DNA of 64,000 bases from Conchocele bisecta (GCA_029237695.1 CM055267.1:11001043-11065042); one strand, 5' to 3'. Positions 23,180-34,977 are shown, numbered from the stretch's first letter. A program made the numbers and translations. Notes: generated by a model from the letters alone, not told the origin.

Positions 23180-25933
23180 TATGGCTCTAATCGAACATTC
23201 GGACACCATGTGCACTATATTTAAGTTTTCAGAGCTTCGCAAGATGTATCAAAAGCTTATGAGTGATCAAGGTCGCCCATGCAGAGATTGACAATGAACA
23301 GGGTATATCGGTATCGTGTCATGGAAGTAAATCGATGTCTTGCGCGGGCGGTGTGTGCTCACCATGCTCAGGATGGCGTTGTAATACCCACCAATAGTCG
23401 TCTCCATGTCTTCACCACACACGATGTGGAGAATATAGATAGCAAGGCTCAGGGCAACTTCTCACTGGTTGAGTTCCATGGATATGTATTGAACGTGACG
23501 AACCATCTTTCGCACGAGAACCACGGAATAAAGCGGCCATCAATCACGATTGACCCCTCCGATACGTCCATTGCGAAACTTCCAGACTCTTACGTGATCC
23601 AGACCCCAGTCGAACTCTCTAAAACTGATGTATTTGCACCCAGACTTGGTGAGCTTTGGTGAGGAAGGTGAGCTTTCAGAGGGGGACGTAATCACCTGGT
23701 CGGGGTACAACTCATTGCTTGCGAGCGACGAGTCGGTGAATCCTCCTGCTGAGATCAGCGTTTATCCCCTCTTCCCAGACAAGGCCGCGTCCGCTACTTC
23801 AATGAAGCACGCGATGGAGCTGACGATGCAGGCCACCGAGATCCTCAACCCTGGCCAGACCAGCGTTATCGGTGCAGATCAGCCACTGTATTCGATCATC
23901 AAACTCATTCAATGGCAATACCCAGCCACATTTGGAGAATATCAGCTGGTTGTTATGATGGGTGGGCTGCACATTTAAGATAAGATGCATCTCATGATAG
24001 GCAAACTGCTGCGCGTCTCGGTGTGGGCCACGTACTTTCTCAGGCGGAAGTCCAGACATCCGGTCTGCGCTCAATGATCATCACATCAAGCGCACAAGAT
24101 ATGCCCATCAATTATCTCTCGTGTCTCTGTACCTGCTCAAGCGGAAAGCATACTCAGAGTATTGCAAGAATATAATGGGACCTGCTGAATCATTCGATAT
24201 GTGGATTCGACGTTCCCAAACTGTACCCCAGTCACTGAGGGAATGAGACTTCGCACTACATGTGCAATCATGTGACGAACTCTGCGGTTGGTTTCATGCA
24301 CTGGAACTCACGAACTACGTCCGTTGGTACATGCGGATTTCATGAAGGGAAATTTTGTTGTGCAAAGATCTGCTAAAAAGTTCAGCCTCATTGCCTAGGA
24401 CCGAGCCCATGAACAATCCAATAAAAGCCTCCAAGCGCACGGTGGAGCGGTTGTACTCTATTTGAGAACCCAGAGGCTCTTACACTATTCATGTTGGCCG
24501 GACCTGTATGCGTGCGCGTGGTTGAGGAATGCGAGGCCGTACACGAACCACCATCGTCATCCACCGCTCAGCACGAGGAAGGACACAGCTTGCAAGTCAA
24601 GTTTGGAAAGGATTTACTTTCGTTTGTCGAGGTGGTAAATCAGCTTGGTAATCCTTTCCTTGTTACACACCAGGAGCTTGTAGCACTCGATACACAGACT
24701 GTCATGGAACTAGCCGTTGCTACATCGCTGTCTCAAATTCGTGAAGCTGGCCAAACCATTCACGCAGCATATGTCATGGAAAGGCTGGTAAACGTTTCTG
24801 TACCAGTATCTGATACTATCAAGCGGAACAACAGACTAACCTTTGTCAATCGATGACTCCAAGAAGAAAGGCACGAAGGACAGTGACGTACAGAGGCAGA
24901 ACATGACCTTAGTCACGCAACTTTTCCTGTCACTCCAGTCGCGTCCTGATGCCGAAATGACGGAGTACTTCGGTTTTAAAATCAGAGAGAGCCACCGAGC
25001 CTGGCGGATCGAGAGTCGCTGCGGTTTGGACAAGAGTTGGCGATGGAATCACTCATATACTAAGACGTGAATGGAACAGTGGCTTCCTAAACAACGAGGA
25101 TAACAAAAAGGAGCTGTTCTCATTCATCAGCACTCAGATCTCCAAGACTGACATGGGCGGAAAGCTGTTCCTAAGTACTTTTTCGAGACCGTGCTCGCCA
25201 ACATACCTGTTGACCTTGCATCACTTCAGCCGTGCAACCATTCCGAAGCGGACACTAGGATCATCCTGCATTTAGCACATGCCAGAGCAGGCACATACAA
25301 CAGGATATGTTCTTACAGTGGACAGTGATGTCGTGGTTTTTTTCAGTCAGAATTTTCGAGACACTTTGCCTGTCAGAGCTCTGGGTGGGTGCCCCTCTTC
25401 CACAGTCTGACCAGATGCGACACTGTATCACAGTTTCTTGGATGTGGCAAGAATAGCGATTGGACAGCCTGGTCAAGCATACCTGAACTCACCGACACAT
25501 TAGTGGCTCTAACGCACGACCCTAATATATTCAGTATCGAGTCATTGCACGTGCAGCGTATCGTCGTACAAAGGGTGTGGTGCAGCCGGTGTACACGAGG
25601 CCATGCATCGCCTCTTCACCACAGGGAGTATATCACTGGAAAATATTCCGCCTACCCAAGCCGCGCTGTTCCAGCATGTGAAGCGAACACTTCTACAAGC
25701 GAGTTTCTACTTGAGTCAGGCCATTTCGGTCCAACAGGAAATCCCTGACTTCAGGGAGCGAGATTGGCACAAAGATAGCACCAGTACATAGAAGCCCCTA
25801 TGGACTACTCTCAGCGATGCTTCAGTAGCATGTGTCATTCTCTTACACTGTGGCTGCGTCAAGTCATGCCCAGGAAGGTGCAAGTGCAACCGCGTCGGTG
25901 TCCGATGCACGTTCCTCTGCAAATGCGAAGGGG
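23180..25933 (+). pseudogene. Frameshifted multi-copy gene with PIN-like acidic motifs and a CXC cysteine cluster
   Basis: I recognise this as a decayed member of a large, uncharacterised, high-copy protein family of cnidarians, molluscs and fish; I know no formal name. Recognisable segments in order, across several frames: FKFSELRKMY (about 23220), a long stretch from 23279 to 23660, LVVMMGGLHI (to 23976), HHIKRTRYAHQLSLVSLYLL (about 24080), a central piece 24491-24840, HSEADTR (25239-25259), TVDSDVVV (about 25315-25338), SLTRCDTVS (about 25400-25440), GSISLENIPPTQAALFQHVK (about 25622-25685), and C-rich CGC..C.GRCKC....C..LCKC (25831-25932). The spaced D/E motifs resemble a PIN/FEN-type nuclease core, and the cysteines a CXC (tesmin-like) DNA-binding motif; both are inferences. 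At least five frame breaks and internal stops mean it is not functional. It sits between inverted repeats. Confidence 0.75.
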
Positions 25934-25967
25934 AGGGGGGGGGGGGGGGGCGGGGGGGGGGGGGGGT
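25934..25967 (+). repeat. G homopolymer run
   Basis: More than 25 G, broken once by C, directly after the CXC segment. Its length may be uncertain in the assembly. Confidence 0.85.
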
Positions 25968-26339
25968 GCGTATAAAATGAATGTTGATGAGGTGATGCAG
26001 TAGTAAGGACGCCAGAACGTATAGGTAGTGAATTAAGAATTATTGGTAACCATGACCTCAAATAGTCAAAAGTAAATCAGAATATGATTATCCGATGCCA
26101 CAAACCCCAAAAAAGCGATATTATTTGTGATGCCAGCTCTTTTGACATTTTTCATACAATTGACCTCTGGCTGACCTCAGGTTAGGGCGACCTCTGCCGT
26201 GACCCTGGTATGTAATATTGCATCCAATCGTCAAATTAGGCCAGAGTCGAGTTTCTCAACCCCGGAAACCGATGCAATGATATACTGTTCGTACATATTG
26301 ATTAACACGTACTAAATATGACGAATTTGACTCAAAATT

Positions 26340-26680
26340 ACCTTTATCGTGACCTTAAGATATGACAATGACCTCAAATTCTCTAAATAACATGATAATC
26401 GGATTCCCCGAACGCCACCACCCATAAACGGTGGTATGATTTATGAATATAGCCCTTTTTGTTGTTTAACTACGACTGATTTCTTACCCGACTGGCGGCC
26501 ATATTGGATCTCGCCAAAATGGCGGCCCCGGGGGTTGTTCGTCTTGGTGCCCGTTGGAAATCGAAATAGTATGGTATGGACGACATATTGGCCAAATTTG
26601 GTGTTTTTGGAAGAATCTTAACCAGATATCCCTAACAGCCCTAACGAAACGATATTTGGCGGTATATAGTGTTTACCATG
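26340..26680 (-). repeat. Right inverted repeat of the 22-26.7 kb element
   Basis: Reverse-complement partner of 22130-22461, about 70 percent alike by eye. GGCGGCCATATTGGATCTCG and TGGTGTTTTTGGAAGAAT are clear matches. Confidence 0.6.
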
Positions 26681-26921
26681 TCCGTCTGTCAGTATAATCA
26701 TTTTGTTTCTCCAACATAACCCAACTACCGTCTACCACACCTTCACGACATTCACATGTAATGTACATGTGCATGTTTAAACATTCATATCGATCATAGA
26801 AATCCATTGAAAGTAAGCCTTCTCACTTCAGGGTCAATGTCACTGGTGCTAACATACGTTCTTTGTTAAGCTTTTGCTTGCGTTTCCGTACGGTAATTCG
26901 ACTACGGTCTATCCGACATTC

Positions 26922-27286
26922 AAGTGGGTGGCATGTGGGAGAATGCGATGGGTAAGTTAACGATCGGATTTCATCCTTACATATGTCTTTGGTATTCTGT
27001 ATGTGATGGTTGAATCTGGTTAAACCCCTTATGTGAGTATTACGATTATTCGTAATCCTATTTTAGGGGAGGGTGCCAAATGACTGGTGTGGTATGGACC
27101 TGGCACAAGGTGAGGTTATTCTAATTTCATGGCTGAATATATTTTTTCTCGATGTAAATATTCCGTTTTGAGTTTGGAATTTTCCCCCCAATGCAGCAGG
27201 TTAAAACGGGATCGAACCCGTTGGTACGGCCTTACATGACCTTAGCTGTTGATAGGCCGTTAAACACCAATAAACAAAGAAACAAA
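26922..27286 (+). mobile_element. SINE-like retroelement, AAAC-tailed family
   Basis: Flanked by the 13-bp duplication CTATCYGACATTC (26909-26921 and 27287-27299). Starts AAGTGGGTGGCATGTGGGAG and ends TAAACACCAATAAACAAAG. Confidence 0.8.
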
Positions 27287-27299
27287 CTATCTGACATTC

Positions 27300-27898
27300 G
27301 CGATACATACATTTATATCAACCATCGGAAGAACTGTAAGTGGGCCTCCACCATTGATTTTCCAAATACCACACAATTTGCTATTCTCTGCTACTTTCAC
27401 TATTCGTATGGATGTTGTGGGACCTGTTTTCCCATAACATGCACCCATTCTGCTCTGAAAATTCACTAATTAAAATATAGGTTTAATTATTGTTAAGAAA
27501 GATAAATTCAATCTCCTGTGACCACCCTGGTGGCGCGAAAAGTCAGCGGTTTAAATTGAAACCACCTCACATGACAACAAACATGTTCCGACTTACAAAA
27601 TAACCCCAAAACATATAGTATATGCTATCTCCCTTGAGATAGCATATTATGTCACTCAAATTTCTATGGAGGCAGCCATATTGTCGTGCTACGCCTAAAT
27701 AGCGAGTACGGCCAAGAAAATAGTGTCCAACTTATCATATGGCGTTTTGGTCTCTACATATACTATTCTCTTAGTTTTCACAGTTTTGGGTTCAGTTTAT
27801 CAGTTAAATTCTGGAAAATACGAATCAAGACATTTCGTGCGCATGAATACAGTAGCTATTATCTTTAGTTCTCATAGTTAGGTAGCAGTGACCAGTTA
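27300..27898. other. Intergenic, with a short hairpin
   Basis: TATGCTATCTCCCTTGAGAT + AGCATA near 27617-27642 is a small palindrome. No gene seen. Confidence 0.4.
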
Positions 27899-28153
27899 GC
27901 CGCCAGTTTCGTACAATTTTTTCTGGGATTTTCAAACAGTAATTTATTATAGAGAAAACGTATGGATGGGAATGGGTTTGTACCATCACAGTACATTTAC
28001 CTCTGGAAGATTATTGAGAAAATATGCCGCCAGTTTCGTACAATTTTTTCTGGGATTTTCAAACAGTAATTTATTATAGAGAAAACGTATGGATGGGAAT
28101 GGGTTTGTACCATCACAGTACATTTACCTCTGGAAGATTATTGAGAAAATATG
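27899..28153 (+). repeat. 127-bp perfect tandem duplication
   Basis: The segment starting GCCGCCAGTTTCGTACAATT at 27899 recurs at 28026 and is identical to the eye over its length. Either a very recent duplication or an assembly artefact. Confidence 0.9.
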
Positions 28154-28479
28154 CAACTTTCAGTCTCCAGTTCCGCAAGTGATCAGTTTTTGTGGAGATA
28201 ACATATTTCAGTACTTTCAGTACTTTGATTTGCTTTAACGTACTACCTTTGACTACCAGGTGTGCCTTTAAATTCAAGCGAGACACTGTCACAATTGTTC
28301 ACTAGCCAATCATGACAAAACTTGCACCAGAGTTCTTACGCTACTAGTTTTTTTAAATTTTTGATAGGATATGCTTCTTTTAAGCGAGAAACGTGTACAT
28401 TTTCTGTGTTGTATCCTTAATATTATGATACCATTATTATTGTATTTTAACTTCGGAAACCCTGTGGCCAGTGGCGGAT

Positions 28480-31400
28480 TAGTAAGGGATACTGTCTATT
28501 CCCGTTCGATTATTTTGCTGAAACCGAGTTTATGGTCTTACTTTATTCTTCAGCAGATGCTGAGTTGAACAAAAATTGGTGCGATATTTTTCGCTGCCAT
28601 CTTGAATATTTGGCGGCCATCTTTAATTTAGGTATATATTTCCGATATACTTGCCGGTATAATTGGGATAATTGTTCATTGACGTCACGCCACTCGTTTT
28701 TGGAATGTTTGCTATTTGTAAGTTCAGTAGTGTGGTTTATACATACATGTACTATATTATCTAATTTAATACTATGCTACATCCCAATATGTCCGAAAAC
28801 TACCAAATGGCCGCCAAATAGCAGATGTTTTACCGAAAAGCGTTGTCCAGCTCAATTAATTAATAAAAGACGGTTTTTGTTTGTACCAATATGTTGTTAA
28901 TGTGGTTATTGGCGGCGATCTTGGATTCCCATATTGGTGTACTAATATGTCGAATTTGCTGTTATATGACTGCCTGTTATGGCTGTCATGTCGTATTTAG
29001 TTACAAATGAATATGCTTATAGTACAGTTTAATGTAATTCTGAAATACAAAATGGCCGATATAATAAAAATGGCAGGTGAAAACATTACAGATTGCATTA
29101 AAATTTAGTTTTGATATATGTCCACCTGCATCAAAAATCATATTAAGAACAAATCTGACAGCGATTCCTTGTCGCCTTTGTATACACAGTATGCTAAAGT
29201 GCTATAACATGACCAGCAAACTGTTTATTATGTATGTAATAAAGCTTTGTAAATGAATTTTCAAAATGTATATGAGCCTGTTTTAACTTAAATATATACG
29301 CAAATGATTTTGTAACGTGGCAATGTGTCGCTTTGGATGAAAGATCGAATATGGACATAATATTAATACGCCTACACTGCTGACGAGAATCGTATCGTCA
29401 GACGAATGTTGTAAATCGTACATTTTTAGTCTGCAATTGTTGTCAAACTCTTTATTACATGATCGTGTTATGCCTTCCATCTTCCTTTGATGATATGTAT
29501 GTGATCAAAAACGCTATAGAATAAATTGTTGATAAGCCTAGTACTAGGAACATATTGCTGCCGTTGTCAGTTCTAAGCATTGCTGCACTACTGCATGCAT
29601 TTTCGACAATTGTACACTTGTATTTACATAATATCACTGTTTATCGCATTGGCCAATCACATGTAATGTCCAACTGTACTAAATTGCCATCTTCCCATCC
29701 TCTCTGGCAGCCTGATGTCTGGCATGATGTAGTCCACTAGTTTGTACGATCGCTACACTTGCACAGCACAGTACAAGGACTTTCGGAAGCATTATTCATT
29801 CCGATAACACTACGCCGTGCAACCACACATAATCAGTTACCGACAACTCCAAGTTCTTCGTTGGAATTATATCTCCATCAATGATCAGTTCCCAGCCATG
29901 ATCCAATGTGGATGGGAGTGTTGGTCATGCGTGTCGGTACTCTCTACTGACCATAGTAATGTAGATACACAGATGCGGTTTCAGTGCCCCGATCGTTGGT
30001 GGCAATTGGTTCATGTTCTTGGATCAAACTAAATTCCATCGCACATCTAATCTTATGGTGTCTTGTGGTCTTTGAATATGTGCGACAAATCAATACGTCG
30101 AGTTCCTCGAAAGTCATCGCCGAAGTTAGCGAATACTGTTACAACATCGCTATTTAGCTTGTGTTAGATATGATAGTATCCATCGCTTCTTTGGTGTACC
30201 AACGAACTTGCCCCAATCTGCACCCGTGAAGTTATGTTATGGAGACCTGGGGGCCGTTTCACTAAACTTCGTACGACTAAAATGTTCGTAAGTGCAAAAT
30301 TATGATAGTCTGTAAATTTCACATTAGCAATGCATATGCAGCCTATGCTCAATAAACGTAAATCCATCAAATGTACAGACTATTCTAAATCTGCACTTAT
30401 GAACATTTTAGTCGTATGAAGTTAAACGGCCCCCTGAAGTACTATGGTCATTAGAGGGTATCAACACGCCAGACCAACAATCACATCAATATTGGATCAT
30501 GACTGGGAACTGACAAACAATGGAGATATAGTTCCAACAAAGAACTCGGAGTTGCCGGTACCAAAACCTGTGTTTGAACTGATTTTGCGTGGTTGCAAGA
30601 TGCAGTGTTCTCATACATCTGATATTCACTTCATTGTACTGTACTAAATATGAGAACAATGTGGACTACACGATTTCAGGCGATCAGGAAGATGACAATT
30701 CAGTACAATTGGATATTACTTGTGCTTGGCCAATGCGATAAACAATGATATTACTGAAATAACCGTTTGGAATTGTCGAATAAAAGCAAAGCATGCAGTA
30801 GCACATTACTATAAGAAATGTCGACGTCAGTGGTATTTACTTACTGCAATACGTTTAGAAACGCTTCTATATGTTTTCTACAACGTTTTATATCACATAC
30901 ATGTCAAGGAATAAAAGAAACACATGATATGAAGCATGTAATCAAGAGTTTCACAGCAAGTGAAGAAAACACATTTAATGTTTTCTACATTCTGATGACG
31001 GCATGATTCGTGTCATAGCAGTATAGTAGAAACATACAAATGTTGCTAAGCTTATTTAATAGTGTACTAGAATAGTGTACGAGTGACGACGTATGTCCAT
31101 ATTCGATCACTTGGCATTTACTAACAAAATATATCCAGCATTCAACACTTGTGGAAACGTTGATCAATGTCTGATTTGTTTGTTGTATCACATAATGTGT
31201 ATTTTCATGTTCCGGACAACTATTTATAGGTTGCATACATTCATTCTGCATGGAATTTCGAGCCCGTGTGGATGTATGGTGATAGCAAATGTCACGTGAT
31301 GCATTACCCCAAATGTAGACTAAGGTATGGATAACTGTATCAACCAGGCGCGCTTTTCATTAGAAACCATTAGTATATACAATGAACTGTTTCTTGGTAT

Positions 31401-32116
31401 TGTGTGCATTGGTTGCCATATTTGAAATTTAGCATATTGTGTACACAAAGGCGACAATGAATGGCTGTCAGAATTGTCCGTAATATGAGTTTGTATGTCA
31501 TACGGCAGTATGGACGTAACAAAACTAGATTGTTAATGCAATTTATAATGTTTCTGGCGGCCATTTGAATTATCTCGGTCGTCTTTCATTTAGGAATTAC
31601 ATTAAACGGTATTCTATACATATTCAATTGCAAAAAATTACAAGCAGGAAGCTTTAACTGTCAGTACTATAGTCGCAAGTTGTTAATTCGCATAATTAAA
31701 ATCGCATTAACAAGAATCTGATACAGGCAAAAATCATACTTTGTTAATTAATTGAGCTGAAAAACGCATTTCACGAAATAAATATGCAAATTGGCGGCCA
31801 TTTTGTTGTTTTCAGACATATTAGAAAGTAGCATAGTATTAAATTAGATAAAAATATAGTATGGATACACGACACTACTGAAATTTCAAATAACAAACAT
31901 GAAGAAAACCAGTGGCGCCAATGTATAATTATCCCAATTATACTGCAAAGTACATAGGAAATATACATGGATTCAAGATGGCCGTCAACTATCCAAGAAA
32001 AGGTGGAACCAAATGTTGTTCACCTCAGCTTCAGTTAGATAAAAAAATTACATTTTTGGCAAAATAATCGAACGGGAACAGTATTTAGGAACACAGCTAG
32101 CTAACATTCCCTACTA
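28480..32116. mobile_element. Giant inverted-repeat (fold-back) element, 3.6 kb
   Basis: The left arm (28480 to about 29966) and right arm (about 30437-32116) are diverged reverse complements along their whole length. Matched blocks include CCCGTTCGATTATTTTG, TATAATTGGGATAATT, TCTAATTTAATACTATGCTA, AAATGGCCGCCAA, GTCGCCTTTGT, TGTTTATCGCATTGGCCAA, TGATCCAAT and CAGTTCCCAG. The outer ends are TAGTAAGGGA and TCCCTACTA, flanked by GAT on both sides (a possible 3-bp target duplication). No coding capacity seen. A smaller MITE sits in the central spacer. The right end lies immediately before the start codon at 32118. Confidence 0.8.
30250..30434. mobile_element. CGTTTCACTAAACTTCGTAC MITE, intact copy
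   Basis: GGCCGTTTCACTAAACTTCG opens it and AGTCGTATGAAGTTAAACGG closes it as the inverted end. GTTCGTAAGTGCA and its mirror TGCACTTATGAAC pair inside. It lies in the spacer of the giant inverted repeat and supplies the empty-site reference for the copy at 20.4 kb. Confidence 0.75.
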
Positions 32117-32117
32117 G

Positions 32118-32415
32118 ATGCCGTCCAACAAGACGATGATGCGGATGACAGTGGGCCTGTGCTGTGTGTCGCTGCTCCTTCAGATCCTGGGCTACTTGTG
32201 CCCCGGCTGGCTCGTTATCTCCCTGGACCTGGACATGCTGGGCGAGCTGTACCCCGGGGTGCGCGGCCTCGGCCGGGTGGTCACCCACGCCGCCGTCTGG
32301 TACGTGCAGGTGTGTGTACACGGCAGCGATCGCCTCTTCAACTTCAAGACGTGCTCCACGTCCTCCCGACACGACTCCGACACCATGGGGCTCAATCTGA
32401 TTGGCTCGCTGTCCG
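32118..32415 (+). CDS. Four-pass gene, exon 1
   Basis: 298 coding bases for residues 1-99 plus one base: the first membrane segment (GLCCVSLLLQILGYLCPGW) and most of the first outside loop. Donor G/GTACGT at 32416. GC content is clearly higher than the transposon to its left. Confidence 0.75.
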
Positions 32416-34977
32416 GTACGTCCCCGTTTACGTAGAATGTCGTCGGGGTTAGGAGGCGTTTGTACTATGTACCATGTATCGTGTAACAATACGGATACAC
32501 TCTTTGATACAAATGTACGTACAGTACTTGCGCACACGTCTGTTCTTTTAAAACGTGACGCTATATGTGGCAACCAGCCGCGAATGCTGCAATACCATAT
32601 ACCGCAGTAATATTTTAGACGTCATCTTGTTATTGTTGTTTTATTACGTGGTGATCAACTGGTCGCGTATTTTTTAAGCATGGATTCCCGTAATATGCAT
32701 AACGTTCTACTTCACTTTCAAAAGTTCATTAAAACACAGTTACAATAGTTTTTTATTTGAGCGCACGCGAAGAATTATACAACCAATATCCAATTTTGAG
32801 GTCTTACAGCTTTTTATGTAAATGAGCTTATGTCAGTCGCAGTATATATTTTGCGGGTTGAACTTTCTAAAAACACGAGTCTTACGCCATGAAAAATAGT
32901 TCTAACAACTTACCTTGATATCCTTTGCAGTGTAATAAATGTTTTGTTTGCTTTTTGTGCTAAATTTGTGTTATTGCACATATTTCCGTAGTCCAAGGGT
33001 GCACGATTTAAAACCACCATAGTCGATTATTCGCGATTCGTAACTCCATGGTTCGGTGCACGAATACAATCGTCGATTTCTGTTCAGAATAGGTCTCAGA
33101 ATAGGAATCTATTATCATTTTGGGTTTTCCAAAAATCTGTTTTTAGCTTGTTGTTGTTGCTGTTGCTGCTGCTGTGAAATTCCCCAGCTTTCCACTCTAG
33201 AATAATTATATATATATTAGTCTATGTGCCATCCACAAAAACATACTGCGAATAATTTCAGAACGTTCAGTCGTTCGATTTGTTCTGTTCCAAACATGGA
33301 TTGAAATACTAATTGTTAATTTGATTTAATTTGTCAATTTGCCTATTTCTACGCTCTCGTGGGGGTTGATTTGTCAAGCAGCTCCTTTAACTGCAATCAG
33401 TACAGTGTGCATGTACATAAATCACATCGCCCAAAGTCCTACGTAGATCTGTCTCTTTCATTCCGTGTTATATCCAGTTACTTGTTATACCCTTTTATAC
33501 CAACAAGTAATGAAATGTATTCTCCACTACCATTACAACGCTAGTAGAGAACGAGTTGCATTATTTAGTGGTATGCTTCATTTACGCGGGATAATACATC
33601 ATATTCTATTCCAGGCTTGGTGGACGTGAGCTGGTTGGAGATAGGGGTGGAATTGACGCTCGCCCTGGCCGCCTGTATCGGAGCCATCACGGTGGGCCTC
33701 CTCGCCGTCTGTGATGCCCGCATTGGCGTTTCCTCCAAGGTCATGTACGCCCTCGCCTCGGGCCTCATGTTACTGTCAGGTAGGTTACTGGGCCGGGATA
33801 ATAACAGGGTCTGGTACATTTTAATGAATTGCATTTTACACAGAGAGTCGGAGACTAGGGAGTTTGTTATTGTTGTATGTGGTCTTAAATATGTATGTTC
33901 TAATTTGCATGTGCTCTTTGATCTCCTTTGGGATAGGTATTTTTATTCTGTACATTGCCAATATTGTGTTCCTTTTGAACGAGATTATGTATGTAGGCGA
34001 ACCGTATTCCTATAGTTTGTGCACGTACACTTCATTGCGAATATGTGTTTTTTTCCACAGGTATACTCATCCTGCCCGGCGTAATCAAGGTGAGCGAAGC
34101 CATTAAGAAGGGCAGGTCCACGATAGCCATAGTCAGCGAGTTCACTGAACACCAGTTCGTGACGATCTATATGCCCTGGGCCCTCGTCATCTCCGCCGTC
34201 GCCATGGTTATCGCGTGTCTCTGTTGCTTTCTTTTCATCATATCGGCGTGTAAACTCAACGAGAAAACGTCACCGATTGTCCGTCCACAGCAGAGCGAGG
34301 ATGCACGTCAACAGCCGCCTGGCTCGCCCATCCACCGGCATTCTCAGCAGTCAGTGGAAGCCGGTCGCCTGCCTCCAGTCCACGCACATGGTAACCGTGA
34401 GATGGAGGTGACCGTCGGTCCATATTTGGTGTTCCCGCCAGTCGAGGGCCAGTCGCGTGTAGCGTACTACTACAGTGGTGAATCCCACCCCATCCTGGAC
34501 AGCAGGCCACCTCCATATGAGGAACTATACCGGACTAAAGGCGTATGTAGCCAACCTGGCGCCGAGTGCACGGATGACAGTGCGTATTTCACCAGTAACA
34601 GTGTGTCAACCAGGGACACCAGTGCGTCAGTCAGAGACAACAGTGTATCAGCCAGGGGCATCAGTGCATCGACCAGGGGTATAAGTGGGTCAGCCATCAG
34701 TACAAATGTATCAGACAATGATATCAATGAGTCGACCAGGGATATTAGTAGGTATACCAGAGGTATAAGTGTGTCATCCATCAGTAACAATGTATCAGCC
34801 AATGACAATAGTGTATCAGCCAGGGATAATAATGAATCAGCCAGAGATACATGTACGTCGACCAGGAATAATAGTCCGTCGACGGGGGATATCAGTATGT
34901 CGACAATCGATAACAGTTCGCCAACAGGGGATAACAGTGTGCCAGCCGCTGATACTATTAATGCGTCGGCTCAATAA
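32118..34977 (+). CDS. Four-pass membrane protein, claudin/PMP22-like, three exons, 459 residues
   Basis: Join 32118-32415, 33615-33779, 34061-34977; both introns are phase 1 with GT...AG ends. Hydrophobic segments lie at about residues 10-34, 109-133, 141-163 and 192-217, giving N and C termini inside. The first outside loop (35-105) has VWYVQVC and FKTC, loosely like the claudin W...C...C pattern, but GLW is not exact. The tail has PPPY at 304-307, a WW-domain binding motif, and residues 334-459 are 18 seven-residue repeats (such as NSVSARD). The placement as claudin/PMP22/EMP-like rests on topology, intron layout and the short second loop, so junction or adhesion function is only an inference. 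The exons are GC-rich compared with their flanks. Met7, Met8 or Met10 could also start it; 32118 is the first in-frame ATG after the transposon end. Confidence 0.75.
32416..33614 (+). other. Intron 1 of the four-pass gene
   Basis: GTACGT donor and TATTCCAG acceptor. Holds a short TTG/CTG microsatellite near 33150-33176 and is otherwise AT-rich with no repeat family recognised. Confidence 0.7.
33615..33779 (+). CDS. Four-pass gene, exon 2
   Basis: 165 bases for residues 100-154: LVDVSWLEIGVELTLALAAC, the second membrane segment and the start of the third. Starts with GC, completing a Gly codon; donor G/GTAGGT. Confidence 0.8.
34061..34977 (+). CDS. Four-pass gene, exon 3 with repeat tail
   Basis: Acceptor TTTTTTTCCACAG. 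Codes GILILPGVIK (end of membrane segment 3), the short second loop, segment 4 (ALVISAVAMVIACLCCFLFI), then about 240 cytosolic residues up to TAA at 34975-34977. The overlapping open frames in other phases are shadows. Confidence 0.8.
34597..34974 (+). repeat. Coding 21-bp minisatellite, 18 units
   Basis: 378 bases, exactly 18 x 21, ending on the base before the stop codon. Each unit codes a 7-mer of the form [NIT][SN]x[SP][xx][DGS], such as NSVSARD, ISASTRG, NSPSTGD. The DNA units have drifted but no unit has an indel, so the frame has been held. Confidence 0.85.

Larger units (their letters stand above)
22070..26720 (+). mobile_element. Decayed DNA transposon with long inverted repeats carrying a PIN/CXC-type gene
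   Basis: Sequence left of the decayed gene (best at 22130-22461) is the diverged reverse complement of sequence right of it (best at 26340-26680). Matching landmarks are ATTCTTCCAAAA, GTTTCGATTT, CCAAGACG, GGGGCCGCCAT, ATCCAATATGGCC, AGAAATCA and AAAAGGGCTA. The gene is centred between the repeats, and a TCAC-tailed SINE has landed in the left one. This is the arrangement of a DNA transposon with long terminal repeats. The exact ends and target duplication could not be read. Confidence 0.55.

Noticed and set aside
25864..26061. Proline-rich minus-strand frame
   Set aside because: It is the complement of the poly-G run next to the decayed gene.
32097..32573. 158-codon frame on the minus strand over exon 1 of the four-pass gene
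   Set aside because: It lies opposite a GC-rich coding exon and ends at its borders; composition explains it, and the plus frame has membrane segments and splice sites.
34470..34808. Antisense and shifted frames over the 21-bp coding repeat
   Set aside because: Period-21 repeats keep all frames open; only the plus frame joins exons in phase.
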